This document shows, piece after piece, positions 33,656 through 43,424 of a stretch of DNA of 64,000 bases. The stretch's first letter is position 1; each line of letters begins with the position of its first letter. A program made the translations under genes and the position numbers. This stretch comes from Bacteroidaceae bacterium (GTDB taxonomy: Bacteria; Bacteroidota; Bacteroidia; Bacteroidales; Bacteroidaceae). The stretch spans positions 1 to 64,000 of the forward strand of contig JAKSLP010000001.1 in NCBI GenBank assembly GCA_024401115.1, written 5' to 3'. The notes under the pieces are model-generated. The model did not search any database and was not told the origin of the DNA. It worked only from the letters and a program-made list of their open reading frames with translations.

Positions 33656-35932
33656 ATGAAAAAGATTTATATCCCTTTATTGGCTGGTGCACTGATGGCT
33701 GCAGCATCATGCTCCCAGGGCACAAAGCCTGCCGAGACGGATTATACCCAGTATGTGAATCTGTTTATTGGTACTGGCGGCCATGGCCACACCAATCCTG
33801 CTGCTGTAGTGCCTCATGGTATGATTCAGCCGGGACCAGATACCCGTATCCACGATTGGGATGCCTGTACCGGATATTATTATGAGGATGACAGCATCAA
33901 CGGCTTTGCCCATACCCGCCTGAGCGGTACCGGATGTGCCGATTATGGCGATTTCCTGATCATGCCTACCGTGGGCAAGCAGGATGTCAGTTATGTGGGT
34001 GAGAAGGAGCAGAACCAGCATGTGGCCTTTGCTTCTGCATTCAAGCATGAGAATGAGGTGGCAGTTCCGGGTTACTATTCCGTATTCCTGGACCGCTATG
34101 GTGTAAAGGCCGAAATGACCTCAACCGCACGTGCGGCAATTCATCGTTATACCTTCCCGGAGAGCACCGAGAGCGGTTTGATTCTGGACCTGGATTATTC
34201 CATTCAGGAGCAGACAACCCTGGGTATGGAAGTGGAGATCCTGAACGATACCACCTTGCAGGCTTATCACCGCAACAACTGGTGGCAATACGATCATAAG
34301 TTGTATTTCCGCATGGTTACCTCGAAACCATTTACCTATGATGTGGTTCGTGACACCATAACAACCGCTGCGGGTAAGGCCGAACCCCGTTGCAAGGTTT
34401 TACTCCATTTTACCACTGCGAAGAACGAACAGGTGATGGTCAAGGCATCCTATTCGGCATGCGATTATGCCGGTGCAGAGAAGAACCTGACCGCCGAGAT
34501 GCCAGCATGGGATTTCGAGGGTACCCGTCAGAAAGCACACGACCTGTGGAATGAGAAACTGAGCAAGATAGACATCGATACTGATGATGCCGACCAGCGT
34601 ACTATTTTCTACAGTGCCTTATATCACACCCATTATTGTCCAAACCTGTTCCAGGATGTAGACGGACGTTATCTGGGTATGGACCTGAAGGTTCATCAGG
34701 GTGATGTGAACGAGCCTTATTACACCAATTTCTCATTGTGGGATACTTTCCGTGCGGCCAATCCGCTGATGAGCATCATAGAACCTCAGTTGAACGAGGC
34801 TTATATCCGCAGCCTGATTGTCAAAGGTGAGGAGGGTGGTCTGGTTCCAAAGTGGGACTGCGGTTCCAACTACACCGGTTGTATGATCGGTTACCACTTT
34901 GTATCCCTGGTGGCTGATGCCTATACCAAAGGTTACCGTAATTTCAATGTAGATTTGGCCTACAAGCACATGCTGCGAAGTGCCGAGTACGATACCAGCG
35001 GCATTACCGAGGCTTGTCCAACCTGGCTGTACCCTTATATCATGCCAGAGGCACGTGACTGGAAGAATAAGATTGGCTATGTACCGTGTGATAAGAACAA
35101 TGAGAGTGTGGCCAAGGCCTTGGAGTATGCCTACAATGACTGGTGTATTTCGGTTCTGGCCGATTCCTTGGGTGATAAGGCTAATTCAGAGAAGTACCAC
35201 AAGTTTGCCAAAGCCTACAACGAGTATTATGATCCGGAGGTAGGTTTCATGCGCGGTAAGGACAGTAAGGGCAACTGGCGTCAGCCATTCGATCCTGCTC
35301 ACTCTAACCACCGTGAAGACGACTACTGCGAGGGTAATGCTTACCAGTGGAGTTGGTTCGCCCCACATGATGTGGAGGGACTGGTGGAAACCTATGGCGG
35401 ACGTGATAAGTTTATCGAGAAACTGGACGGTTTGTTCAGCGCTTCATCCGAGTTGACCGGAGAAGTGGTATCTGCCGATATCTCAGGCTTGATAGGTCAG
35501 TATGCACATGGCAATGAGCCAAGCCATCACATCACCCACCTGTATAATTATGTGGGAATGCCTTGGCGCACTCAGGAACTGGTAGATCAGGTACTGCAGA
35601 CACTGTATTTCAACAACCCGGACGGTTTGAGCGGCAATGAGGATTGCGGTCAGATGTCAGCATGGTACATCATGAACTCCATGGGCTTCTATCAGGTATG
35701 TCCTGGTAAGCCTGTTTATAGCATCGGTCGCCCGTTGTTCAAGAAGGTTACCATCCATCAGCCAAACGGTAAGGATATGGTTATTGAGGCTGGAAATAAT
35801 ACCAAGGCTACAAAATATGTGGCCAGTGTGGAACTGAATGGTCAGGCTCTGGAGCAACCATTCTTTACCCACAGCCAGCTGATGAACGGCGGTACCATGA
35901 AATTTGTCATGAGTGAAAAAGCAAACAAATAA
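33656..35932 (+). CDS. GH92 alpha-mannosidase lipoprotein (fourth of five)
   Basis: 758 residues. The start is the ATG at 33656, which gives a lipoprotein signal (LMAAASC, Cys19); a start 30 bases upstream would overlap the previous gene and lengthen the signal. Beta-domain YVNLFIGTGGHGHTNPAAVVPHGM: Leu replaces the usual Pro in the NPFIG motif. The acid Glu is in DYCEGNAYQWSWFAPHD, followed by HGNEPSHHITHLY and SGNEDCGQMSAW. The EGNAYQWSWFAPHD form belongs to a branch different from the other copies, suggesting a different subsite specificity. Confidence 0.9.
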   Translation: MKKIYIPLLAGALMAAASCSQGTKPAETDYTQYVNLFIGTGGHGHTNPAAVVPHGMIQPGPDTRIHDWDACTGYYYEDDSINGFAHTRLSGTGCADYGDFLIMPTVGKQDVSYVGEKEQNQHVAFASAFKHENEVAVPGYYSVFLDRYGVKAEMTSTARAAIHRYTFPESTESGLILDLDYSIQEQTTLGMEVEILNDTTLQAYHRNNWWQYDHKLYFRMVTSKPFTYDVVRDTITTAAGKAEPRCKVLLHFTTAKNEQVMVKASYSACDYAGAEKNLTAEMPAWDFEGTRQKAHDLWNEKLSKIDIDTDDADQRTIFYSALYHTHYCPNLFQDVDGRYLGMDLKVHQGDVNEPYYTNFSLWDTFRAANPLMSIIEPQLNEAYIRSLIVKGEEGGLVPKWDCGSNYTGCMIGYHFVSLVADAYTKGYRNFNVDLAYKHMLRSAEYDTSGITEACPTWLYPYIMPEARDWKNKIGYVPCDKNNESVAKALEYAYNDWCISVLADSLGDKANSEKYHKFAKAYNEYYDPEVGFMRGKDSKGNWRQPFDPAHSNHREDDYCEGNAYQWSWFAPHDVEGLVETYGGRDKFIEKLDGLFSASSELTGEVVSADISGLIGQYAHGNEPSHHITHLYNYVGMPWRTQELVDQVLQTLYFNNPDGLSGNEDCGQMSAWYIMNSMGFYQVCPGKPVYSIGRPLFKKVTIHQPNGKDMVIEAGNNTKATKYVASVELNGQALEQPFFTHSQLMNGGTMKFVMSEKANK

Positions 35933-35949
35933 TATACCCTAATACTAAA

Positions 35950-38301
35950 ATGAAAATGAAGAAACTATTTGCAATTCTGGCACTGGGTTCCGCCTTGACT
36001 GCCAGTGCACAGACAGATCTGGCGGATCTGGTGAACCCACTGATGGGTACTCAGTCTACCTACGAACTGTCCACAGGTAATACATATCCTGCAACAGCGT
36101 TGCCTTGGGGTATGAACTTCTGGACACCACAGACCGGTAAGAATGGTGACGGTTGGCAGTACACCTATACCGCCAATAAGATTGTAGGTTTGAAACAGAC
36201 TCACCAGCCAAGTCCATGGATCAACGACTATGGTGTATTCTCACTGATGCCTGTAACCGGAAAGCCTCTGTTCAAGCAGGAGGAGCGTGCCAGCTGGTTC
36301 AGCCACAAGGGTGAGGAGTCACGTCCTTATTATTATAAGGTCTATCTGGCAGAGCATGATGTAGTGGCTGAGATTGCTCCAACCGAGCGTGCAGCCATGT
36401 TCCGTTTCACTTTCCCAGACAATAATTCTTATGTTGTTGTGGACGCATTCGACCGTGGCTCTTCTGTACAGATTGATCCAGCTCACAACCGTATTACCGG
36501 TTACTCTACCCGTAACAGTGGCGGTGTTCCAGACAACTTCAAGAACTACTTCGTCATCGAGTTCGATAAGCCATTTACCTATCAGGCTACCTATGCAAAC
36601 GACAACGTTCCTGCAAAGAACGACGATAAAGTTGAATTGTCTCTGCATGAGGGCGCTCTGTCACAGACCGGTTACCAGACTGGTGCAGTTATCGGTTTCA
36701 AGACCCGTAAGGGTGAGCTGGTTCATGCCCGCGTAGCTTCCTCATTCATCAGCCCAGAGCAGGCACTGGTGAACCTGAAGGAGTTGGGTAATGACAATTT
36801 CGAAACCTTGAAGGCTAAGGGTAAGAAGGCTTGGAACGATGTTCTGGGCCGTATCGAGGTAGAGGGTGGCAATCTGACCCAGCAGCGCACATTCTACAGC
36901 TGTCTGTACCGTGCCCTGTTGTTCCCACGCAAGTTCTACGAATTGGATGCCACCGGTAAGGTGGTACATTATAGCCCATACAACGGCAATGTGGAGGCTG
37001 GTTACATGTTCACAGACTCTGGTTTCTGGGATACTTTCCGCTGCCTGTTCCCATTGCTGAACCTGATGTACCCATCTGTAAACAAGGAAATGCAGGAAGG
37101 TCTGGTTAATACCTATAAGGAGAGTGGCTTCTTCCCTGAATGGGCAAGCCCAGGTCACCGCAACTGTATGGTAGGTAACAATTCGGCTTCTATTTTGGTA
37201 GATGCTTATCTGAAAGGTGTAAAGGTGGACGATGTTGAGACCTTATATCAGGGGTTGATTCACAGCATGAACAATGTTCATCCTGAGGTGGCTTCAACTG
37301 GCCGTCTGGGTCATGAGTACTACAACAAGCTGGGTTATGTACCTTACGATGTGAAGATTAATGAGAATGCTGCACGTACCTTGGAATATTGTTACAATGA
37401 CTGGTGTATCCTGCAGCTGGCAGAGCTTCTGAATACCATGCCTAACATCAGCAAGCAGTTGAAGAAGCAGTTGAAGACAGATATCCCTATGCTGAAGCAG
37501 CACGCTTATAACTACAAGAACCTGTTCGACCCAGAGACCAAACTGATGCGCGGTAAGTTGGAGAACGGTCAGTTCATGGCTCCATTCTCTCCTTTGAAGT
37601 GGGGTGATGCATTCACCGAGGGTAACAGCTGGCACTACTCATGGAGCGTGTTCCATGATCCTCAGGGTCTGATTGACCTGATGGGCGGTAAGGAATCTTA
37701 TGTTCAGATGTTGGATTCTGTATTCTCAGTTCCACCTATCTTTGACGATAGCTATTATGGCTTCCCAATCCACGAAATCCGTGAGATGACTGTAATGAAC
37801 ATGGGTAACTATGCTCATGGCAACCAGCCTATCCAGCACATGATTTACATGTACGACTATGCCGGTCAGGCTTGGAAGGGCCAGTACTGGTTGCGTCGCG
37901 TGATGAACCAGATGTACACCCCTGAGGCTGACGGTTACTGCGGTGACGAGGATAATGGTCAGACCAGTGCATGGTACGTATTCTCTGCTCTGGGCTTCTA
38001 TCCAGTATGCCCAGGTTCTGATCAGTACATTTTGGGTTCTCCATTGTTCAAGAAGGCTACATTGCATTTTGAGAATGGTAACAGTACTGTTATCGAGGCT
38101 CCGAACAACTCGGATGCCAATGTTTATGTAGACAAGGTTTCTATCAATGGCTTTGACTATACCAAGAACTATTTCCAGCACACTCAGTTACAGAGCGGTG
38201 GTAACATTCAGTTCAAGATGAGTGCACAGCCTAACAAGACCCGTGGCACTCAAGACGCCGATCTGCCATACTCTTACAGTAGAGTACAGATCGCAAGATA
38301 A
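35950..38301 (+). CDS. GH92 alpha-mannosidase (fifth of five), BT3990-like
   Basis: 783 residues with a cleavable signal (LTASAQ, about residue 21). GNTYPATALPWGMNFWTPQTG, KQTHQPSPWINDYG, FTEGNSWHYSWSVFHD, HGNQPIQHMIYMYDY and CGDEDNGQTSAW closely follow the pattern of the structurally studied Bacteroides alpha-1,2-mannosidase BT3990, including the Asp-x-Asp pair in GDED. The other four copies here have Asn at the first Asp. It is the best candidate for an alpha-1,2-mannosidase. A bidirectional terminator follows directly. Confidence 0.92.
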   Translation: MKMKKLFAILALGSALTASAQTDLADLVNPLMGTQSTYELSTGNTYPATALPWGMNFWTPQTGKNGDGWQYTYTANKIVGLKQTHQPSPWINDYGVFSLMPVTGKPLFKQEERASWFSHKGEESRPYYYKVYLAEHDVVAEIAPTERAAMFRFTFPDNNSYVVVDAFDRGSSVQIDPAHNRITGYSTRNSGGVPDNFKNYFVIEFDKPFTYQATYANDNVPAKNDDKVELSLHEGALSQTGYQTGAVIGFKTRKGELVHARVASSFISPEQALVNLKELGNDNFETLKAKGKKAWNDVLGRIEVEGGNLTQQRTFYSCLYRALLFPRKFYELDATGKVVHYSPYNGNVEAGYMFTDSGFWDTFRCLFPLLNLMYPSVNKEMQEGLVNTYKESGFFPEWASPGHRNCMVGNNSASILVDAYLKGVKVDDVETLYQGLIHSMNNVHPEVASTGRLGHEYYNKLGYVPYDVKINENAARTLEYCYNDWCILQLAELLNTMPNISKQLKKQLKTDIPMLKQHAYNYKNLFDPETKLMRGKLENGQFMAPFSPLKWGDAFTEGNSWHYSWSVFHDPQGLIDLMGGKESYVQMLDSVFSVPPIFDDSYYGFPIHEIREMTVMNMGNYAHGNQPIQHMIYMYDYAGQAWKGQYWLRRVMNQMYTPEADGYCGDEDNGQTSAWYVFSALGFYPVCPGSDQYILGSPLFKKATLHFENGNSTVIEAPNNSDANVYVDKVSINGFDYTKNYFQHTQLQSGGNIQFKMSAQPNKTRGTQDADLPYSYSRVQIAR

Positions 38302-38304
38302 TAT

Positions 38305-38336
38305 AAAAAAGAGCCTCAATCGAGGCTCTTTTTTTA
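38305..38336. terminator. Bidirectional terminator between GH92 array and GH95 gene
   Basis: The perfect stem AAAGAGCCTC/GAGGCTCTTT with a 4-base loop is flanked by A and T runs. It overlaps the last codon of the convergent GH95 gene. Confidence 0.9.
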
Positions 38337-40772
38337 TATCACAATTTTTGTTTCTCCTTTTTTAAGATTCACCTTCTTCTTACTGCCATTAATCAGAATC
38401 GTTGTGGTGCCACCGGTACGGGCTGTAACAGTCAGTGCAGTAACACGGCCATTCTTCCAAGTCATGTCCAGTACAAAACCTCCACGGGCTACCAACCCGC
38501 TAACTTGTCCGTCGCTCCACTCCTTAGGCAAAGCAGGTAGCAATTGAATTTCGTCCATAGTAGACTGTACCAGCATCTCTGCCACACCGGCACATCCTCC
38601 AAAGTTGCCATCGATTTGGAATGGTGAATGTGCATCCAACAGGTTTGGATATGTGCCTCCTCCCCGACGGGCGTCATCACCCTGATAGTTGTCTGGGCTG
38701 ATGTACTTCAGCAGGCGGCGGTAGATACCGTAGGCATGGGTAGAATCCTTCAGACGGGCATACAGGTTCACACGCCATCCGGTACTCCATCCGGTGGTAT
38801 TGTCACCCTTAATCTCCAAAGTCTTGGCACAGGCCTTCAGTAAGGCCTCACGGCTCGGGTTGCCTTTGCTAAGGGCATTGTCTAGAATCTGATGACCCGG
38901 ATACAGACCGAATAAGTGAGATTGATGACGATGCTGTGGATCCAGATCCTCCCAATCATGATACCATTCCTGCAAGTTGCCCTGCTTGCCAATCTTGTAT
39001 GGATGCAGACGTGCCAATGTCTTGTCTATCTGCTTGATGTATTCTGCGTCTAGTCCTAATTCTGCAGCAGCCTTCCTGGTGTCCAGCAGACACTCACGAG
39101 CCATAGCCAGGTCGGCAGTACCACCGTACAGGGTACCGCTGCTGAAACCGTCAGGAGTCTTGTACATATTCTCAGGCGATGTACAAGGTGAGGTGATCAG
39201 TTCACCGTTCTTCTCGATAAACCAGTTTAGGCAGAAGTCGGCCGCCCCCTTCAGGGCAGGGTAAGCCTTACGCAGGAAATCCTTATCTTTGGTAAAGCTG
39301 TAATGTTCCCAGATGTGTGTGGAAGCCCAGGCTCCACCCATGGTCCAATTGGCCCAGGATGGGTCACCCACCTTTTCGCCCACAGGGTTGGTGATAGCCC
39401 AGATATCAGTGTTCTGGCCCAGACACCAGCCCTGGTTCACTCCGTAATAGTATTTAGCTGTCTGTCCGCCACTGATAGGCAGTTTCTGTACAAATCCCAG
39501 CATGGACTGGTGCATCTCGGGCAAGTTGGTTGTCTCGGCAGCCCAGTAATTCTCCTCCAGGTTGATGTTACTGGTATAGTTGCTGCTCCAAGGTGGAAGC
39601 ATGCTTTCGTTCCACAGACCCTGCAGGTTTGCTGGCACTTCCGGTGTACGGGAACTGCTGATCAGCAGGTAACGTCCGTATTGGAAATACAGTTCCTCCA
39701 AATCCGGGTTTTTCTGATGATTATCACCATACTGTTTTAACTGTTCGCTAGTAGGCAGAGCCGCAATAGAAGCATCGGTGCTGCCTAAATCCAGCGTAAC
39801 CCGATTGAAGTAAGTCTGATAGTCGGTAGTATGAGCCTTCAACAGTTGGTCGTAAGACTTGCCTGATGCCCTTGCTATTCGTTTATCCACTAATTGTCGG
39901 TAATCTCGTCCTTCCTTTACTGGATCCTTATCAGAACCGTTGAAGCTGGTCACATTACTCACAATCAGCAACACTTCGGTGCAATTGTGAACTTCCAGTG
40001 CCTTTCCGTCCTCGCTTCCGCAGACTTCACCATCCACTGGTATCGCCTTGACAACAGTCTTGAAATGTATGCCACGGTTTGGATCATAAAAGAATTTCTG
40101 TTTTTTCTGCCAATAATAGTTTGGGAATGACTGGTATGCTGCAAATCCCTCGTTGGTCAGTGTTTGTCCATCATCAGTCTTAATGAGACCAGGCAGTTGG
40201 CATTCCAGTCCCACACGCAAATCCAATGACGCCTTTTTATCAGCTTTTAGCCGGATGATGATAGCAGAATCGGGAGCAGAAACAAAATAATCGCGTTCAT
40301 ACTTTACCCCATCCTGGATGTATTCAATGTGTGAAACAGCGCGGCTGATATCCAAAGTCCGTAGGTATCCCATGGCTGGTGTTTCGGCATTCTTTCCGAT
40401 ATGCGTGATATTCAGCTGGCCCAGTGGCTGATAATTGTCCGAATAGTGTCCCTGGCAGCGCTTTTGTGCTAAATCAGCTTCTTTATAGTTTTCCTGATCA
40501 AGGTAATTGCGGATATCAGCAATGGCTTTCCAGGCATCGGGAGTGGTAACCTCGCGCTCGGGTTCTCCTGTCCATAAAGTTATGTCATTCAGTGAAATTT
40601 TGTCTTGCTGAACACCGCCATATACGATAGCTCCCAGGTTACCGTTACCCAAAACGAACGACTCCTCGAAGTAGTCGGCCGGTCGGTTCTCATGTAGGCA
40701 CAAAGTCTGTTGTGCATAAATAGACGGCATGGAAGCAGCCAATAGAGCGGTTGAAAAAAGAAAGTGTTTCAT
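38334..40772 (-). CDS. GH95 alpha-L-fucosidase
   Basis: 812 residues with a signal peptide (SIYAQ, about 21). The N-terminal beta-domain begins HENRPADYFEESFVLGNGNLGA, typical of GH95, then an (alpha/alpha)6 barrel with NLQGLWNESMLPPWSSNY and LLDAHSPFQIDGNFGG, the signature of the family's active-site region. GH95 members are inverting, mostly alpha-1,2-fucosidases (some act on galactosides). This would remove H-type fucose caps before the galactose or hexosamine below is attacked. It runs convergently to the GH92 array and has its own -7 box. Confidence 0.92.
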   Translation of the reverse strand: MKHFLFSTALLAASMPSIYAQQTLCLHENRPADYFEESFVLGNGNLGAIVYGGVQQDKISLNDITLWTGEPEREVTTPDAWKAIADIRNYLDQENYKEADLAQKRCQGHYSDNYQPLGQLNITHIGKNAETPAMGYLRTLDISRAVSHIEYIQDGVKYERDYFVSAPDSAIIIRLKADKKASLDLRVGLECQLPGLIKTDDGQTLTNEGFAAYQSFPNYYWQKKQKFFYDPNRGIHFKTVVKAIPVDGEVCGSEDGKALEVHNCTEVLLIVSNVTSFNGSDKDPVKEGRDYRQLVDKRIARASGKSYDQLLKAHTTDYQTYFNRVTLDLGSTDASIAALPTSEQLKQYGDNHQKNPDLEELYFQYGRYLLISSSRTPEVPANLQGLWNESMLPPWSSNYTSNINLEENYWAAETTNLPEMHQSMLGFVQKLPISGGQTAKYYYGVNQGWCLGQNTDIWAITNPVGEKVGDPSWANWTMGGAWASTHIWEHYSFTKDKDFLRKAYPALKGAADFCLNWFIEKNGELITSPCTSPENMYKTPDGFSSGTLYGGTADLAMARECLLDTRKAAAELGLDAEYIKQIDKTLARLHPYKIGKQGNLQEWYHDWEDLDPQHRHQSHLFGLYPGHQILDNALSKGNPSREALLKACAKTLEIKGDNTTGWSTGWRVNLYARLKDSTHAYGIYRRLLKYISPDNYQGDDARRGGGTYPNLLDAHSPFQIDGNFGGCAGVAEMLVQSTMDEIQLLPALPKEWSDGQVSGLVARGGFVLDMTWKNGRVTALTVTARTGGTTTILINGSKKKVNLKKGETKIVI

Positions 40773-40798
40773 GGTGTAAAGGTAGTTGCTTATTTTTG

Positions 40799-40806
40799 CA
40801 AATATA
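40799..40806 (-). promoter_or_regulatory. -7 box TATATTTG for the GH95 gene
   Basis: Minus-strand TATATTTG, 26 bases before the ATG at 40772. Confidence 0.5.
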
Positions 40807-40868
40807 GTTTTTTATGGCCGTTTATGAAACTTTTTTAGGAGAAAAAACGACATGCAGTTATTTTTGAC

Positions 40869-40876
40869 TACCTTTG
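40869..40876 (+). promoter_or_regulatory. -7 box TACCTTTG for the peptidoglycan-salvage operon
   Basis: TACCTTTG, 24 bases before the namZ start at 40901; it probably drives five genes with gaps of 4-20 bases. Confidence 0.55.
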
Positions 40877-40900
40877 TAAGGTAATACAGATAAATAAATC

Positions 40901-42145
40901 ATGAAATTTTTAATTACCAGTCTGATTCTGTCTGCTTGTCTTGTGTTTGGCGCTTGCGTAGGCAAGACTGAAGGAAAGATTGCATCAGATTCCACCATAG
41001 TATTAGGCGATGATTGTTCCGATGTATATTTGCCTTTGCTGCAAGGAAAACGGGTGGCTTTGTTCAGCAACCAGACCGGAATAAACTCAGAAGGGATTCA
41101 TGTCTTGGATGCATTGTTAGCCCATCATGTCAATGTGACCGCCATCTTTTCTCCGGAGCATGGCTTCCGGGGTACAGCCGATGCCGGTGAGCATGTAGGC
41201 AGCAGTGTTGATGAGAAAACAGGAGTCCCTATCCTTTCGCTCTATGATGGTGAAAAGAGTGGACCTTCTGATGCATCTATGGCGAAGTTTGATGTGTTGG
41301 TTGCCGATATTCAGGATGTCGGTCTCCGTTTTTACACCTATTACCTTACCTTGCTGCAACTGATGGATGCTTGCAGCCAGCATGACAAGGAACTGGTGCT
41401 GATGGACCGTCCTAATCCAAACGGTCATTATGTGGATGGCCCCTTGTTGGATATGGAACTCAAAAGTAACGTCGGTGGCCTTCCTATCCCTGTAGTGCAT
41501 GGCATGACATTGGGTGAATTGGCACAGATGGCCAATGCTGAAGGTTGGGTAGGCCATGGAGAATGGACCCAAACAGACGGGAAGTGGCATTTGTCCGACG
41601 GATGTAAGCAGGCATGCCGTCTGACTGTCGTACCATGCCGTAATTACACTCATCATTCGTTTTATGAACTGCCGGTAGCTCCATCACCCAATCTTCCTAA
41701 CATGAAATCCATTTATCTCTATGCTTCTTTGTGCTATTTTGAGGCGACAGAAGTCAGTTTAGGACGTGGAACGGACAAACCATTTCAGGTATACGGACAT
41801 CCAGATATGACCGGTTATGATTTCAGTTTTACTCCGGTGAGCCGTCCTGGTGCCAAGACCCCTCCGCAACAGGACCACTTGTGCTATGGTGTGGACTTGA
41901 GCGAGATTCCCATGGATGAATTGAGAACGAAGAAAATCGATCTGACCTATATTGTCGATGCTTATCAGAATCTGCAAATTGGCGATAAGTTCTTTACTCC
42001 GTTTTTTGAGAAACTTATTGGCGACCGCAGTATCCGATTGTTGATAGAACAGGGAAAAACTGCAGACGAGATTTCTGCCACCTGGCAAGACGGAGTGAAG
42101 CAATTTATGGAAATGAGAAAGCCTTATTTGTTGTACGAGGAATAA
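40901..42145 (+). CDS. namZ: NamZ-type exo-beta-N-acetylmuramidase (DUF1343, GH171) lipoprotein
   Basis: 414 residues, lipobox VFGAC (Cys19). DUF1343 core: KRVALFSNQTGIN, AIFSPEHGFRGTADAGEHV (about 80-98), SLYDGEKSGPS, DIQDVGLRFYTYYLTL and MDRPNPNGHYVDGP. In Bacillus subtilis and Tannerella this family removes terminal MurNAc from peptidoglycan fragments. The next genes are a permease, a MurNAc kinase-like gene and murQ, the expected partners. It acts in the periplasm or at the surface. Base use is clearly more A/T-rich than the glycan locus upstream. Confidence 0.9.
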   Translation: MKFLITSLILSACLVFGACVGKTEGKIASDSTIVLGDDCSDVYLPLLQGKRVALFSNQTGINSEGIHVLDALLAHHVNVTAIFSPEHGFRGTADAGEHVGSSVDEKTGVPILSLYDGEKSGPSDASMAKFDVLVADIQDVGLRFYTYYLTLLQLMDACSQHDKELVLMDRPNPNGHYVDGPLLDMELKSNVGGLPIPVVHGMTLGELAQMANAEGWVGHGEWTQTDGKWHLSDGCKQACRLTVVPCRNYTHHSFYELPVAPSPNLPNMKSIYLYASLCYFEATEVSLGRGTDKPFQVYGHPDMTGYDFSFTPVSRPGAKTPPQQDHLCYGVDLSEIPMDELRTKKIDLTYIVDAYQNLQIGDKFFTPFFEKLIGDRSIRLLIEQGKTADEISATWQDGVKQFMEMRKPYLLYEE

Positions 42146-42165
42146 AGAAAGTCAAAATATAAATA

Positions 42166-43413
42166 ATGAAAGAGTTGAAAAAGAAGAACCCCTGGTTCTG
42201 GATTCCTTCGCTATATTTAGGCGAAGCGCTTCCTTACTCAGCTGTCATGCTGATTAGTGTACTCATGTACAAGGAACTGGGATTGAGCGATGGACAGATT
42301 ACTTTATACACAGGATGGTTGGGCTTGCCATGGGTAATTAAACCCATCTGGAGTCCTTTTATCGACAATTTCAAGACTAAAAGGTGGTGGATCATTACCA
42401 TGCAGTTCCTGATGGGCGTGTGTCTGGCCATGGTTGCCTTTACAATCCCTACGGCATTCTGGCTGCAGGGAACATTGGCTGCTTTCATGTTGATAGCTTT
42501 TTCAAGTGCTACACATGACATTTCAGCAGATGGTTTCTATATTATCGGTTTGGATGATAAGGACCAGGAATTCTTTGTGGGTGTACGAAACACGTTTTAC
42601 CGAATAGGCATGGTTATAGGACAGGGTGGATTGGTCATGTTGGCAGGTTTCTATTCCTGGACGGTGGTTTTCCTGATACTCGGACTGTTGATGTTGTTAT
42701 TGGCAATCTGGCATACCTTCATTCTTCCTAAGGTTGAGACTGCCACTCATGAACAATTCCGCTTTATGGAACAGATGCATGAGTTCTGGCTGACACTTAA
42801 GGTTTTTGTTACTAAACCCTACATTATTTCCAGTTTGTTCTTCATCTTGCTGTTCCGTTTGCCTGAAGGTTTGCTGACCAAAATTGTACCGTTGTTCTTG
42901 ACTCGTACTGTAGCTGAAGGCGGTTTGGAAATGAGTAAAGTGGATGTAGGATTCATCAATGGAACCCTGGGTGTCATAGGCCTTTTATTGGGAGGAATCA
43001 TTGGTGGATGGGCTGTCAGTAAGTGGGGACTTAAAAAATGTCTGTGGCCCTTAGTCCTTTGTATTACGCTGCCTGATATAGTATATGTGTATTTGAGCTT
43101 TTGCCAGACTTCCAACTTATGGATTATCGGCAGTTGTCTGAGTATCGAACAGTTGGGATATGGTTTAGGCTTCTCGGCTTATACCTTGTTCCTTATTCAT
43201 TTCTCCCGTGGCGAGCGCAGTACTGCCGTGTTCAGTATCTGTACTGCCGGTCAGTATTTGGGTGGCGCTATGATACCGGGAATGGTCAGTGGTTTGATCA
43301 GTGAGAATGTAGGCTATCAGGAATTCTTTATAATTGTCATGGGATTATGTCTTGTTACTTTTGCCGTGACAGCATTGGTAGCTATGCATATTAAAGACGA
43401 ACCAAACGCTTAA
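42166..43413 (+). CDS. AmpG/MurT-like MFS permease for MurNAc or muropeptides
   Basis: 415 residues with about 12 hydrophobic helices. The N-terminal GEALPYSAVMLISVLMYKEL, the LGLPWVIKPIWSPFID loop (49-64) and SSATHDISADGFYI (123-136) match AmpG-type permeases of Bacteroidota, which lack the long AmpG C-terminus of enterobacteria. Placed between namZ and the sugar kinase, it most likely imports MurNAc or MurNAc-peptides. Confidence 0.85.
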   Translation: MKELKKKNPWFWIPSLYLGEALPYSAVMLISVLMYKELGLSDGQITLYTGWLGLPWVIKPIWSPFIDNFKTKRWWIITMQFLMGVCLAMVAFTIPTAFWLQGTLAAFMLIAFSSATHDISADGFYIIGLDDKDQEFFVGVRNTFYRIGMVIGQGGLVMLAGFYSWTVVFLILGLLMLLLAIWHTFILPKVETATHEQFRFMEQMHEFWLTLKVFVTKPYIISSLFFILLFRLPEGLLTKIVPLFLTRTVAEGGLEMSKVDVGFINGTLGVIGLLLGGIIGGWAVSKWGLKKCLWPLVLCITLPDIVYVYLSFCQTSNLWIIGSCLSIEQLGYGLGFSAYTLFLIHFSRGERSTAVFSICTAGQYLGGAMIPGMVSGLISENVGYQEFFIIVMGLCLVTFAVTALVAMHIKDEPNA

Positions 43414-43424
43414 AAATAAGTATT

